64,000 nucleotides of DNA from Holacanthus passer (taxonomy: Eukaryota > Chordata > Actinopteri > Pomacanthidae). Every line of letters starts with the position of its first letter. Within the stretch, counting starts at the first letter, position 1. The DNA is taken from contig JAFREQ010000017.1 in assembly GCA_025331565.1 (NCBI GenBank), forward strand, positions 3,537,501 to 3,601,500, in the 5' to 3' direction. Below are positions 1 through 13,126 of this stretch, piece by piece. The notes under the pieces are model-generated. The model was given only the letters and a program-made list of their open reading frames with translations, was not told where the DNA came from and did no database searches. A program made the position numbers and the translations under genes.

Positions 1-794
1 GAAAGTTAGAGTTGTAGTGTAAAAAACTGACACTCATTCAAAAAGTTTATTTTCTGAATCATTTATTGAAGACAAAGATTTGCATTGTAAGATCAACTGG
101 ATTACAAACCATCTAGGGAGGAAGAGGCATTACCATTTAGAAATCACTCACAAACTTCAGTGGCAATTCTTTCAGTTGCTAGGATACAAGGCAAGGGCAA
201 TACATTTCTGTGAGCTCTACTAAGGAGATAATGAACTTTGTATACAAAAAGAGTTTGCTTGAATTTCGGTAAAAAAAATGTTGAGTTGTGTTGATAGTTG
301 TGTGTGACACTGAAAGGCAAAGTCACAGGGTGGTGATTGTGATTAACTTTCTTGTAGTTGTAAAAGAGCTGAGACCCAAGAGTATTGAACGTAGTAGCGG
401 GACTTGTTGGGAATGCCATAACATTTTGTCAGCGGACAAATGATATCTTGGATAAAATGCTTAACTGTAACATTTAAACCCTTGAATGTTTTCAATAAAG
501 GTGGATGTGTAGCAATTGCTGAATAGACTGGTCACCTGTGATACTTTAAGTTTTGTACCCCATCTTTTAAAATGAAAGCCAACTGCCAGACAGGAAGACC
601 TGCATACAGGTTTAAGAATACAGGAAATATAAATGTTGACTGATTTTGAGTATGGACAACAAATCAGTCACTCTGGCAATCAGTGAATTCATATTCTTCA
701 GGGAAAATGCATTTGAGCTGACTGAATGTATACTGGAACAGCGGCGTGTGTCTGAGTGTGTCTGTACATGGTTGAGTGTGTTCCTGGGGGCGGA
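1..794 (-). other. Probable PSMD8 3' untranslated region
   Basis: No coding region is supported here. On the minus strand the stretch follows directly after the PSMD8 stop codon. Two AATAAA signals, read on the minus strand, lie at 46-51 and 62-67, so a 3' UTR of about 750 bases is plausible. The short open frames in this stretch have no recognisable content. Confidence 0.5.
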
Positions 795-3439
<2,645 letters not shown>

Positions 3440-3553
3440 GGTGATTCTGCAAAATACGCGACACCGGCCGACGGAATACGTTAAAGACCCACGATGTCGT
3501 AAAACAGTTGTGTTGCCATAGACCGCTTCCGGTGAAACAGACGGCGGGTCAAG
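3440..3553. promoter_or_regulatory. Shared bidirectional promoter of PSMD8 and NUP88
   Basis: Only 114 bases separate the two start codons, which point away from each other. The stretch is CpG-rich, has no TATA box, and holds an ETS/GABP-type core (CCGGAAGC on the minus strand, 3525-3532). A YY1-like AAGATGGCGGC overlaps the NUP88 start at 3551-3561. These are typical of housekeeping bidirectional promoters. Transcription start sites cannot be seen from sequence. Confidence 0.65.
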
Positions 3554-5716
3554 ATGGCGGCGTTCGGCGCTGAACGTTGGCTGGATGGTTTACCAAACCA
3601 CAGCATTTTCAAAAAGATCCGGGAGAAGTTGGATTTGGAACCCAGTACAAATGAAAGGGGGGTCGCTAAAAACCTCACCTTTTGTTTGGGCGGAGACTTT
3701 TTCGTGTGGGACGACGCAGACCGCGTGTTTTACACGACCAACCTGCGGCAGCTCAACTCGGATGACGGTCGCGGCAGCGGGAACCACCAGACGCTGCTGT
3801 GCATCAACCCTCCGCGGTTCGAGGTGCGTCAGGTGCTGCTCAGTCCGGCGCAGCACCACGTCGCGCTCGTCGGCCAGCGGGGGGTCTCGGTGCTGGAGCT
3901 TCCTCAGCGGTGGGGCAAGAGGTCCGAATTCGAAGGCGGAAGGAGCGAAATCAACTGCAAAACAATCCCGGTGGCGGAGCGGTTCTTCACCAGCTCACCG
4001 TCTGTGAACCTGCGGCAGGCGGCCTGGTTCCCCAGCGAGACCGACGAGCCCCACCTGGTGCTGCTCACATCCGACAACACCATCAGGTTCTACAGCCTGA
4101 AGTCGCCGCAGACTCTGGCCAAAGTGCTGCCGGTGTCGCAGCAGGAGGATGAGAGCAGCGTCCATCCTCCGGCCCGATCTTACGCAGCGTCTCTGGGAGA
4201 GATCGCCGTGGCGTTTGACTTCGGGCCGATGTCGTCCCCTCCTCGGCAGCTGGCAGCGCGGTGCCCCAAAGACCAGCCGGTCTACCCTCTGTACATCCTC
4301 TACGAGAACGGGGAGACCTATCTGAGCTACACGAGCCAAGCAAACGGTGTGAGTATCAGCAAACCCGTCGGCCCCCTCCCCATGTATCCTGCAGCAGAAG
4401 ACAACTACGGCTATGATGCTTGTGCCATCCTGTGCCTGCCCTGTGTGCCCAGCATCCTGGTCATTGCCACAGAGACAGGCACCCTGTATCACTGCGTGGT
4501 GTTGGAGTCTGAAGAGGAGGAGGAGACCAGGGCGGAGGAGAAGTGGATCCGAGGCACAGCAGAGGCGGTCCCGGCTCTCTATGTGTTTGAGTGTGTTGAG
4601 CTGGAGCTCACCCTCAAAGTGGCCACGGGAGAGGATGAGGAGCCTCAGGAGTTTGATTTCACCTGCCCAATCAGACTGCACAGGGACCCCCTGTGCCAGC
4701 ACAGGTATCACTGCACCCACGAAGCCGGAGTGCACAGCGTGGGGCTGATCTGGGTCAACAAGCTGCAGAAGTTCCTCCGGTCAGATGAGGAGGATAAGGA
4801 CAGTCTCCAGGAGCTGGCTGCTGAGAAGAGATGTATTGTAGAGCACATTCTTTGTACCAGGCCACTCTTAACCAGTCACTCAGCTCCGGTTCGTGGCTTT
4901 TTGATTGTGTCTGACCTTTCCTTGGGCGCCACCATGATCTGCATCACCAGCACCTATGAATGTATCCTGTTGCCCCTGCTGAGCTCCATTCGCCCTCCCT
5001 CCCCTCCCCTGCTTTGTTCCCATCCAGGTCCGGGCTCTGGTAGCTCCCCTCTACGCGGGCTGGCCGAGGACTCCTTCGAGCAGCACATCCGCAACATCCT
5101 GGCACGTAGCTCCACCAATCCTCTTGTACTTAAGGCCGGGGACAAGGACACCTCGCCACCACCTCCAGAGTGTCTGCAGCTCCTCAGCAGAGCCACACAG
5201 GTCTTCAGTGAGGAGTACATTCTAAAGCAGGATATGGCCCGTGAGGAGATGCAGAGGAGGGTAAAACTCCTGACAGGGCAGAAGAACAAGCAGCTGGAAG
5301 AGATGGCTCTGTGCAGGGAGGAGAAGATGAGCCTGAGAGAGGCAGCAGAGAGGTTGGCTGATAAGTACGAAGATGCAAAGTATCGCCAGGAAACCATTAT
5401 GAACAGAGTGAAAAAAGTACTGGGCAGCCTGCAGAACCAACTGCCCATACTGTCAAACAGCGAAAAGGTTATGAAGAAGGAGCTGCAGACCATCAGCGAT
5501 CAACTGAAACACCTGGACAACTGCATCAAACAGGTGAACATGAAGATGGAGTACCAGAAGACACAAGTGGACAAGGATGTGCCTGCAGCCAGAACGACAG
5601 TCTCACTCAATGCCCATCAGAAGAAGGTGGTTCAGGATGTCCTCAGAGAACAGGGACAGCAAATTGGTGACATGATGAAACAGATCAAAGACATTAAAAA
5701 TCATTTCAGTTTCTAA
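3554..5716 (+). CDS. nup88: Nuclear pore complex protein Nup88, intronless
   Basis: Nup88 is a cytoplasmic-face nucleoporin that works with Nup214 and Nup62 in nuclear export. One uninterrupted frame of 720 residues covers the whole protein (human is about 741). The N-terminal beta-propeller region runs to about residue 490, with landmarks LLCINPPRFE, LSPAQHHVALVGQRG, RWGKRSEFEGG and MICITSTYECILLPLL. A long C-terminal coiled coil covers about residues 560-715 and ends in MMKQIKDIKNHFSF. The start fits the family and has a strong context (AAGATGG). The mammalian gene has many introns; here there is none, which suggests retroposition or wholesale intron loss. No poly(A) tract or flanking direct repeats are obvious and the frame is intact, so this looks functional. 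A poly(A) signal lies at 6113-6118. Confidence 0.96.
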   Translation: MAAFGAERWLDGLPNHSIFKKIREKLDLEPSTNERGVAKNLTFCLGGDFFVWDDADRVFYTTNLRQLNSDDGRGSGNHQTLLCINPPRFEVRQVLLSPAQHHVALVGQRGVSVLELPQRWGKRSEFEGGRSEINCKTIPVAERFFTSSPSVNLRQAAWFPSETDEPHLVLLTSDNTIRFYSLKSPQTLAKVLPVSQQEDESSVHPPARSYAASLGEIAVAFDFGPMSSPPRQLAARCPKDQPVYPLYILYENGETYLSYTSQANGVSISKPVGPLPMYPAAEDNYGYDACAILCLPCVPSILVIATETGTLYHCVVLESEEEEETRAEEKWIRGTAEAVPALYVFECVELELTLKVATGEDEEPQEFDFTCPIRLHRDPLCQHRYHCTHEAGVHSVGLIWVNKLQKFLRSDEEDKDSLQELAAEKRCIVEHILCTRPLLTSHSAPVRGFLIVSDLSLGATMICITSTYECILLPLLSSIRPPSPPLLCSHPGPGSGSSPLRGLAEDSFEQHIRNILARSSTNPLVLKAGDKDTSPPPPECLQLLSRATQVFSEEYILKQDMAREEMQRRVKLLTGQKNKQLEEMALCREEKMSLREAAERLADKYEDAKYRQETIMNRVKKVLGSLQNQLPILSNSEKVMKKELQTISDQLKHLDNCIKQVNMKMEYQKTQVDKDVPAARTTVSLNAHQKKVVQDVLREQGQQIGDMMKQIKDIKNHFSF

Positions 5717-8700
5717 GCACTGTAGAAAACAGTAAAATGTATTGTAAACAATTGGGGAAAATAATCCAAAACTCTTTTGAATGCAGTGATTAATTTTGCC
5801 TTTTTGTCACATTTTATGAGAATCTGGAAGGAGGGCTTTGGTCCTAGGTTAATGTGCCATGTGTGGAATGGGACATTTTATATACACTGATATAACTTTA
5901 CCTTTGATACTACATGTTTGCCTCTTTGTAGGGGCACAGTAGGTTTGCCCTCTTGTCTTGCTTAACATTTCGCATCTTTTTTCCATCAGTGTTTCTAAAT
6001 GTGAAGGTTTGAGTCAGTTATTTAGTCAGAGCAGAACATGCCATGTATAGGCAGGTGAATGGGAAATATTTTGAGCATATATATTTTCAACATGCTCACT
6101 GTTTGGATTAATAATAAAATTTAAATTTCTCTAACTGTCTTAACTTATTTGTGGCAAGGTATAACAGTTGTCCAAGATATTTAATAAAAGTGCAATTAAA
6201 CGTGAATCGTAAACATGAACTTCAATATAATCATAAAATAAAAATTTACAGGACATGAAAAACTACTCACCAAAAAAGCAGAGAAAGAGATATTAAATGA
6301 TACATTCACATTTTATGTGTACAGTACTCACATGTCCATATTTAAGTGGAAAGTTATTGGTCACTGAAATTATTGTCTTCATCCATACTGGCCATGAAGA
6401 GATCATTTCCAGATGCAACTCCACAGTCATCAAAAATCAAAATCCACAGTACTTGTTCTGTCCAGCTGTGTGTATTAAAAATGTGTTCTTTAGTCCAGCT
6501 GAAGTTACTTTGAAGCTTCAGCAGTCTGGAAGATCCTCACTTGATTTGACTAACTCTGACTGTTGAAGCCTCTTATTAGTTTCGGCTGAACATTAAAATG
6601 CTGTCCTGCACAAAAGGATGACTTTAGATTTTGACCCACATCATGAATCACTCCGGGGCCAGTATGGGCAGGAGGAATAATTACAGCAACCAATAACTTT
6701 TTAAACAAATGTGTACGGAAGAGAAAAAATCTGTGAACCTATCCTTTAATGCACACAGCTCCGTGCCTCCAGTCTGCCATCTACAGCTGGACACTGTTGT
6801 GTTCAGTTTCAGTGTAAGGTTGCCAGGAATCCTGTATCCACCAGATGTCACCCGTCTCCGGAGTTGATGACCTCAGTTTTTCTTCCACGACAGGTTTGCT
6901 AGTGAGGAATTCCCCACGTAAACACTGAGTGACGTATACGGAGACCCCGGTTTCATTGAGTAAGCTTCATTCTTGGGGATGTCTGGTGTTGCTGGGGATC
7001 CTCTGTTGTAGCTTGGGTCTTCACCTCATTGCTGTGTCGGCACTGTGTAGCTGCATTTGAGCAACAAATGTTTGAGATGGTTTATGACTCAGCACAGCCT
7101 AATTATGTAACAGATGGGCATTGTTCAAACTGCTATGGGGATTTTTTTATCCTGCTCTTTAAAATGGTGATTCAAGAGATGACTTGAAATAAACAAGAAG
7201 CCAACATAAGTCAAGAAACAATATGTTCATAAGAACATTTCAGCTGTTCTTAATGACTTTTGTCACCTTACTTGACTTTTTTCACACATCCCTCTCTTTT
7301 TCTCTGTCACACAGAAATACACAGGAGAGGGTGTGGTGTGCTGCAGGTCTAGCTCAGGAATTCTCCTAATAGGGGGATGTTGTTCAGTCTTTCATAAAGG
7401 TACAGTGTCTAGATCCTGTGCATGAGCCTGAGGAAACTTAGCGGACCCTAGGAAAGGAGATATTAATAACTCTTGGGCCAGCCCACCACATTCTTCATAT
7501 GTGAGTCACTGTAAGCCAGAGAGCAGGGAGGAAAGCGCTGCATTGCCTCTGTTTCTCATTTGTGTTTCTTTCCATGGAGGAGTGGAACAAGGAGGCGGGC
7601 AGGCCACCCCTTCTCCTGCGAACCTTGAAAGCCTTATGTGAAACACCCATGGCTCTACACGGGACGTATTTGTGCTTAGGCCCCATAGTTTACACACAGG
7701 GTAAAACCAAAAGTATGTCCAGGCATGCTAGTGAGAGAGTGAATGTCGAAATGAATAAGGATGAGGTGGAACTGACTGTATTTAACTCTCTGTGTACGAG
7801 GGAGAGACAAGGCTTCAGATGGTGGGAATGAGGGGAGAGAGCCTCGGAAAATGGTGGTATGGGGATTTGGCAGAGGAGAGTGTGACTCACTGTTTATCTG
7901 GTCTGTCACTGGGAAACCAAGTGAGCTTGATAGAAAAGAAAATCTTGTTAAAAGAGGGCACTATGAGTACTATTAGATCTGAATCATGTACTTTATGTTC
8001 AATTTTAGACATTTTTAATCACTCAGTGTTTATTAACTCCTTCATGCTTTGTCTAAATGTTCACTTATAAAAGGGCCACTAAAGAGACAAGACACAGTCA
8101 GGGAATTTTATTTGGTTATCATAATAGTCAACAGAACAGTTGGTGGAGGTGTGTGGCCTACAGTAGTCAGTAATATATCAATCATTCAGTCTAGTTAAAA
8201 GGTTCATCTCAGCATGTCATGTTCTTTTATAAAGCCGAGGTCTTGCTCCCGCACATACAAAACAACAGCAACAGTTACAAAAATAATATATAAAGTTTAT
8301 GCACAAAATTGTGTCATGGAAAGCATCAAAGTGAAATGCATTCAGGTTATTAGATTTGCACTGCCAGTTTGAGTTTAAAATGCTTAGCGATATAAGTCTT
8401 TGTAAGTAAATCTGTAGATGATACCCTTATTTCAATGACCAGACTTGAAAATGGCATAATCCGACAAATTATCACCCAGTTAATACTGTGCCTCTCCAAT
8501 CTAGTCACTGAAGGAATGTTGAATTTACTTAACACAGAAAAGTTTTGCTCTGTATTTGGTCAAATAAATGCTGAATACTGCTCACCAGTCTTTGTTTGCT
8601 TCTGCTCGGAAAACACAAATGGATATATTTTTAAAGCTTGTCACAAAAAGCTAACTTTGAGAAGCCAAAAGAAAGAAGCGACCAGACCCGTGTGACTTCT

Positions 8701-8920
8701 TGATACACATTTTTTTTGCAGTAAGTCCTATTGTCTTAAAGGATTGACTTTAATACAGTATGTTCCATTGTGCAAGACCAAAATCGGTCTCAGAGGAAAA
8801 GTTGACGACATTACATAAAATATTTTGACATAGGTCTGGGGGAAAACAAGAGCAAATACAAACAGTAGCATAAGTGTGACATCCAGAGTCTCTCTCAGCT
8901 AAAGGGACTTTGTGACATGT
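5717..8920. other. NUP88 3' UTR, spacer and EHD2 3' UTR
   Basis: No gene is supported. The NUP88 transcript probably ends just past AATAAA at 6113-6118. On the minus strand an AATAAA at 8107-8112 could end the EHD2 transcript, giving a 3' UTR of roughly 800 bases. Between about 6200 and 8100 the sequence is low-complexity and AT-rich in places; the short open frames have no family resemblance. I see no tRNA, array or recognisable transposon there. Confidence 0.5.
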
Positions 8921-11900
8921 CTATGCATCGGAACCCTTCTGCCTGCGCTTGGAGGGCGGGATCAGACGTGTGGGAAGCTCAGGGGGTAGACCGTGGCCCT
9001 CCAGCTTGACCTCAATCAGGTGGCTGGCCAGGGCAAATTCTTCATCATCCAGCATACCGTCGTGGTCCACATCCGACAGCTTCCAGATGCGACCCAGCAC
9101 CGAGTTGGGCAGGCGGGAGCTCACCATCCAGTCCTTAGCCTTGATGCCACTCAGTTTCCCCTCATTGGGAGCGAGGTTATAGAAGATTTCATCATATTTG
9201 GGCTTGTCTTTGGTCACCACCCAATCCTCCTCCTCCTCACATCCCTCTCCGTTCTCCTCGGCAAAGGGGTCACCCTCAGTGAATGGTCCAGCACGGGTCC
9301 CTAGGAAGGCTCCACCCTGCACACCTGGTTGTTCACCTGCTTCCAGCTCCTCCTGCCGCAGGAGGGGCATCAGTTTGGCAATGTCTGCAGACAGCAGCTC
9401 ATCCAACGCTGCCATCAGATTAGGCTTCAAGGTTTTGAACTTGGTGAAATCATGAACCATCAGTTGCTCCTTTAAAAAGGGAGTGGTAAAAATGTGTGAG
9501 TCAGCAAATTTAAAATTTGATTTAACTTAGCTGTTACTTAAAGTGTTATGGAGTAGTTACAGGGAAGTCTTTAGATAATTGCCTCCCAGGTGTGCCCAGT
9601 AGTGAAAACAAACAGACTCGGACTAACCTGCATCTTAGCACAATCTGGGAAGTCTCCAGCAGAAATGTTGTGCTGCAGCTGGATCTTAGAGAAAATAACT
9701 GGCAGCTGGTAGATCAGATTCTTCTTTTTATTGTCCTTTCTGAAGACAGAAGGCATCTCCTGCTTCAGATAGCTGATGATGTGGGCATGAACCTGGGATT
9801 GAGAAAAGCACAGCAGAGGTTCTTACCACACAACCACCATGATTAGAGTGTAATAATGTCAACCTGTCAATAATCCTTTACATGTTGACTTCCCAAAAAA
9901 AACCTACCCTAACCAGACGTGCCCTCTTGACCAGGTCGTTGAGCTTGCGTAAAGCTGCATTGCGAGGAAGGTTTTGGATGTCAGCGAACAGATCCTCCTC
10001 CTCCAGCTCAAACAGCTTACGGTTGTCTGTAACCATCAGCGGTTCTGACCAGAAGGAACCAATGTAGACACGCAGAACCTCTGGGGTGCCAAACACCTTC
10101 CCCAGGGACCACATGAGAGCACCATAGACCCGCATCAGCTGCTGGGTGCCCACCATGTCTGCCTTGTTGAGCACCACACGCAGCTTATCCTCGTTGCCTT
10201 TCAGGGCACCAATGGCCTCAGAGAACTCGTCTGATATCTCCAGTTTATGTGCATCAAACAGCAGGATGATGCGGTCCACACGCTCCGCAAACCAGCGCAG
10301 TACAGCTGGGAAGTCATAGCCTGATTGAATGGGAAAAGGTTGAATAACGAAGATATTTCTAAACCTAAATGTGCAGTATGCACTAAACAAAAAAAGAGGC
10401 AGGAGAGGGGAGAAGGTCGACACAGACACAAACCCTTCACACCTCGTATCTGTATCTGTCAAACCTACAACAACTGTACATTCAGAATTCAAACATCGGT
10501 TCTACACTTTACGCAAGATACCACGACGATTCTTTGACTTTAAATATGTAAAACACCAGTCTACAACTGTAACAAAATCAGTTTTCATATTTTTGAGTTT
10601 CTTCATCTGTATAAACATGCATGATGTCATTTCACCCAAATTACAGAAAACATATTTTCTCACTTACATCCTGTGGTATAGTCACATAGATAGTTTTGTT
10701 TTCCGATATCCATCTCTGAATTTTCTGTCAATGGACTACTGTTGTTTGTGGTTCTCACTGCACTATTTAAAAAAAATTAACAGCATCATGTCCCAGTGAC
10801 TCTGGATAACACACAAACTTCACTGTTGGCGTTTGCATTTCAACTATTTCTTACCAAATAAATGGTTTGGATTATCCAGAGAAACTGGAACATTCTGTAA
10901 AGAAATGTTGATGTTGAATTTTTGAATGTCATCTTTTAGTGCAGTGAGAACCACAAACATCATTCCATTCACCTTCACTGTATTAGTGTAGAGGCAGAAA
11001 TCTCACAGATGGATATTTCAAAACCTCAGCGGATAAAACCAAAACTATCTGTGAGATAGCGCGCGCGGTAAGTGAGGAAACATATATTTCATAATCTGGA
11101 TGTAACGACCCTTTATACTTGTTAGTTGTTCGTGCAGATTGATTTGAGTAATAATGGGTTACTAAAAGCGTGGATGAACAGAAAAGTGAAAAACTACTGT
11201 GATATGATGATGATAGTTATTTCTCAATAGTACATTCCTCTAGATGTGTTGACGAAATTTTTGTCAGTACTATCTCTGTTCCTGATCATGATTTTATGGC
11301 TGCTCAGCATACTTAGTGATTTTTTTTTTCTTGCTCTGTTGCCAAGTGTTATTGTGACAGAGCAAACTAGTCCCATGAGTTAGCCAGGCGTGGCAAGGAG
11401 ATGAGTTTGTGAGGCGACGTTCAGGGATGTGTGTCTCTGCAGGCCCCCCATGCCCTCTCCTTACCTTTGCTGCTTCTCTCACCTCGGCTCACTCTCTGCT
11501 TTGCACCGGACAGGATCCCCGGTGTGTCAATAATACTGATACTCTCCAGGACCTGGTTGGGCATCTGGGCGCACTGGAACCTGGTATTTTCAGCAGACAG
11601 GACAAAGGTCACAGACACAACAACAAGACACAAGTTCAGAGAGATCGGGTTGGTTTTGAAACACTGTTGATGCAGAAGGAAATAATCTGAATCATGTGTA
11701 AAATGGATAACTCTTATCAAAGAAGCCAACGTGATCCAAGGAGCAGATTGCAAGCTGCCCTCTCCACACCCCTCACCCCTCCCACTGCAGGCCATTGTGT
11801 GCTCGCAAGCCTCTCATTGCTGTGGGCTTCCTGAAGGAAAATGACCACCACTGCCAGAATCAAACAATAAGCACTGCTAACGATGTGTGGCTTAGAACAA

Positions 11901-13126
11901 CAACACCACTTCCTGTGGCCTATGAGCTTAACGAGCCCACCGGTTCCCAGAACAGGAAGTCAAAGCAAAAGGAGAGACGCAAACACATTCACAAACACAC
12001 CCTGAAGAGGGACAGAGGGACTCTCCTGGAAAACTGGCATCAGATATTTCACGTTAGAGCCCTAGTAGCACTAGCACTGTATGTTCCCATCACGTCTGGC
12101 CTGCACGTCCATGTTTCAAGCAGTGAACAGCACCGCATTGTAAAACATGTGACTTCTTTCTTGGTTTACATCAGTGGAAAAACTGGGGAAAAAAATCTGG
12201 TGGCCCGGACAGTAAACAGAGTAGAGGAAAGAACTTCAATGTTAAGGTTTCTCTTAAAGGTTCCCTAAGCCTCACAAAGTGTGTGACTTCATTTATTTGT
12301 CTTTGCCCCGAGGGGCTTTGGAGCCTCTGACCTCGTCTTTGAACTTGCGTACATTGCAGTTCCTGTCTGAGTACATTAGCTTTCATCACCCTCTTGGGTG
12401 ATATCGCTCCCTTTCTCCATTTTTCCACAAATAAGGCAAGTGCCTCCCCACCCTGAAATTTGGCACAAGGACTTGAAATTCCAACGAGCTAAAAACTTTC
12501 TGTTATCTCTCCTTCGCTGTTTTCCCTCTCTCACATAGTCTGCCCGTTTCATATCTCTCTGGCTCCCTCAGTGGAACCATTACACAACACACTGTGAATA
12601 AAATCCCTGCTCTCACCTGTTAAGGAAGGTGTTTCCAAAAGGGTTGAGTTTGCGGAAAGGCTTGTTTGGGTCTACAATAAGGGCGTTCCCGGGGATGACT
12701 CCTTCCACATCCCCATGCATGATGGCAGTGAAGCAGTCAGTGGTGGGTTCAGGTCCCACCCTGCTCCCAGGAATATCCTGCTCCAGTAGATACCTGTCAG
12801 TCACATAAAGTCTGTCACCTTTCCAGCACTGATATTTACTAAACTTAACAATAACACAAAATTTAACAGTGAACACACGTTTGATGCAGAGCTGCAATGT
12901 CTTACTTGATGAATGTTGTCTTTCCAGTGGAGTATTGTCCCACTACCAGCACCATAGGCTTGTTATCAAAGTCTGCATCCTCCAGACTGGGAGAGTGGAA
13001 GTCATGGAAACCATAGTACTGCTCCAGAGGCAGCAGCTTCTTACGATACAAGGACTTAAGCCCTTCTGTCACAGTGCGGATCACCTCAGGCGCCTTCTTC
13101 ACATTTTTTCGCCCCCAGCGTGACAT
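8921..13126 (-). CDS. ehd2: EH domain-containing protein 2 (membrane-shaping ATPase)
   Basis: EHD2 is a dynamin-like ATPase that oligomerises at the neck of caveolae and holds them at the plasma membrane. Six coding exons join in frame: 12906-13126, 12617-12793, 11483-11580, 9908-10320, 9628-9792 and 8921-9469, for 540 residues (human 543). The P-loop GQYSTGKT is at residues 63-70, followed by the switch motif DTPG and the NKAD motif. The stretch KPFRKLNPFGNTFLNR and the C-terminal EH domain with EF-hand DVDHDGMLDDEEF are also present. The tail ending PPSKRRQKGSDA and the acidic linker before the EH domain fit EHD2 better than EHD1, 3 or 4, as does BICRA next door, its human neighbour. Which teleost duplicate (a or b) this is cannot be told. 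Intron 3 holds a foldback element. Confidence 0.95.
10612..11115. mobile_element. Foldback MITE in EHD2 intron 3
   Basis: The right end, read inward on the minus strand, begins TAAAGGGTCGTTACA; the left end is a decayed counterpart. Inside, several segments pair in inverted order. AGATAGTTTTG near 10690 pairs with its complement near 11050. GTTCTCACTGCACT near 10750 pairs with AGTGCAGTGAGAAC near 10940. Cores containing GGATAATCC-like sequence lie near 10800 and 10875. There is no open reading frame of note. I read it as a non-autonomous DNA element of about 504 bases from a family also seen at 51797 and 61811. Confidence 0.75.

Noticed and set aside
3995..4735. 246-codon open frame on the minus strand inside NUP88
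   Set aside because: It is antisense to a strongly supported coding exon; its length follows from GC-rich codon use there, and the translation shows no known family.
4954..5493. 179-codon minus-strand frame inside the NUP88 coiled-coil region
   Set aside because: It is an antisense shadow of the coiled-coil codons, rich in Ser/Leu/Phe, without domain features.
7562..7831. Possible small gene between NUP88 and EHD2 (89 codons, plus strand)
   Set aside because: No recognisable domain, no splice context, and competing open frames of similar size exist on the other strand.
11795..12268. 157-codon plus-strand frame in an EHD2 intron
   Set aside because: Composition is not protein-like for a known family, and it lies antisense within an intron with no promoter or poly(A) evidence.
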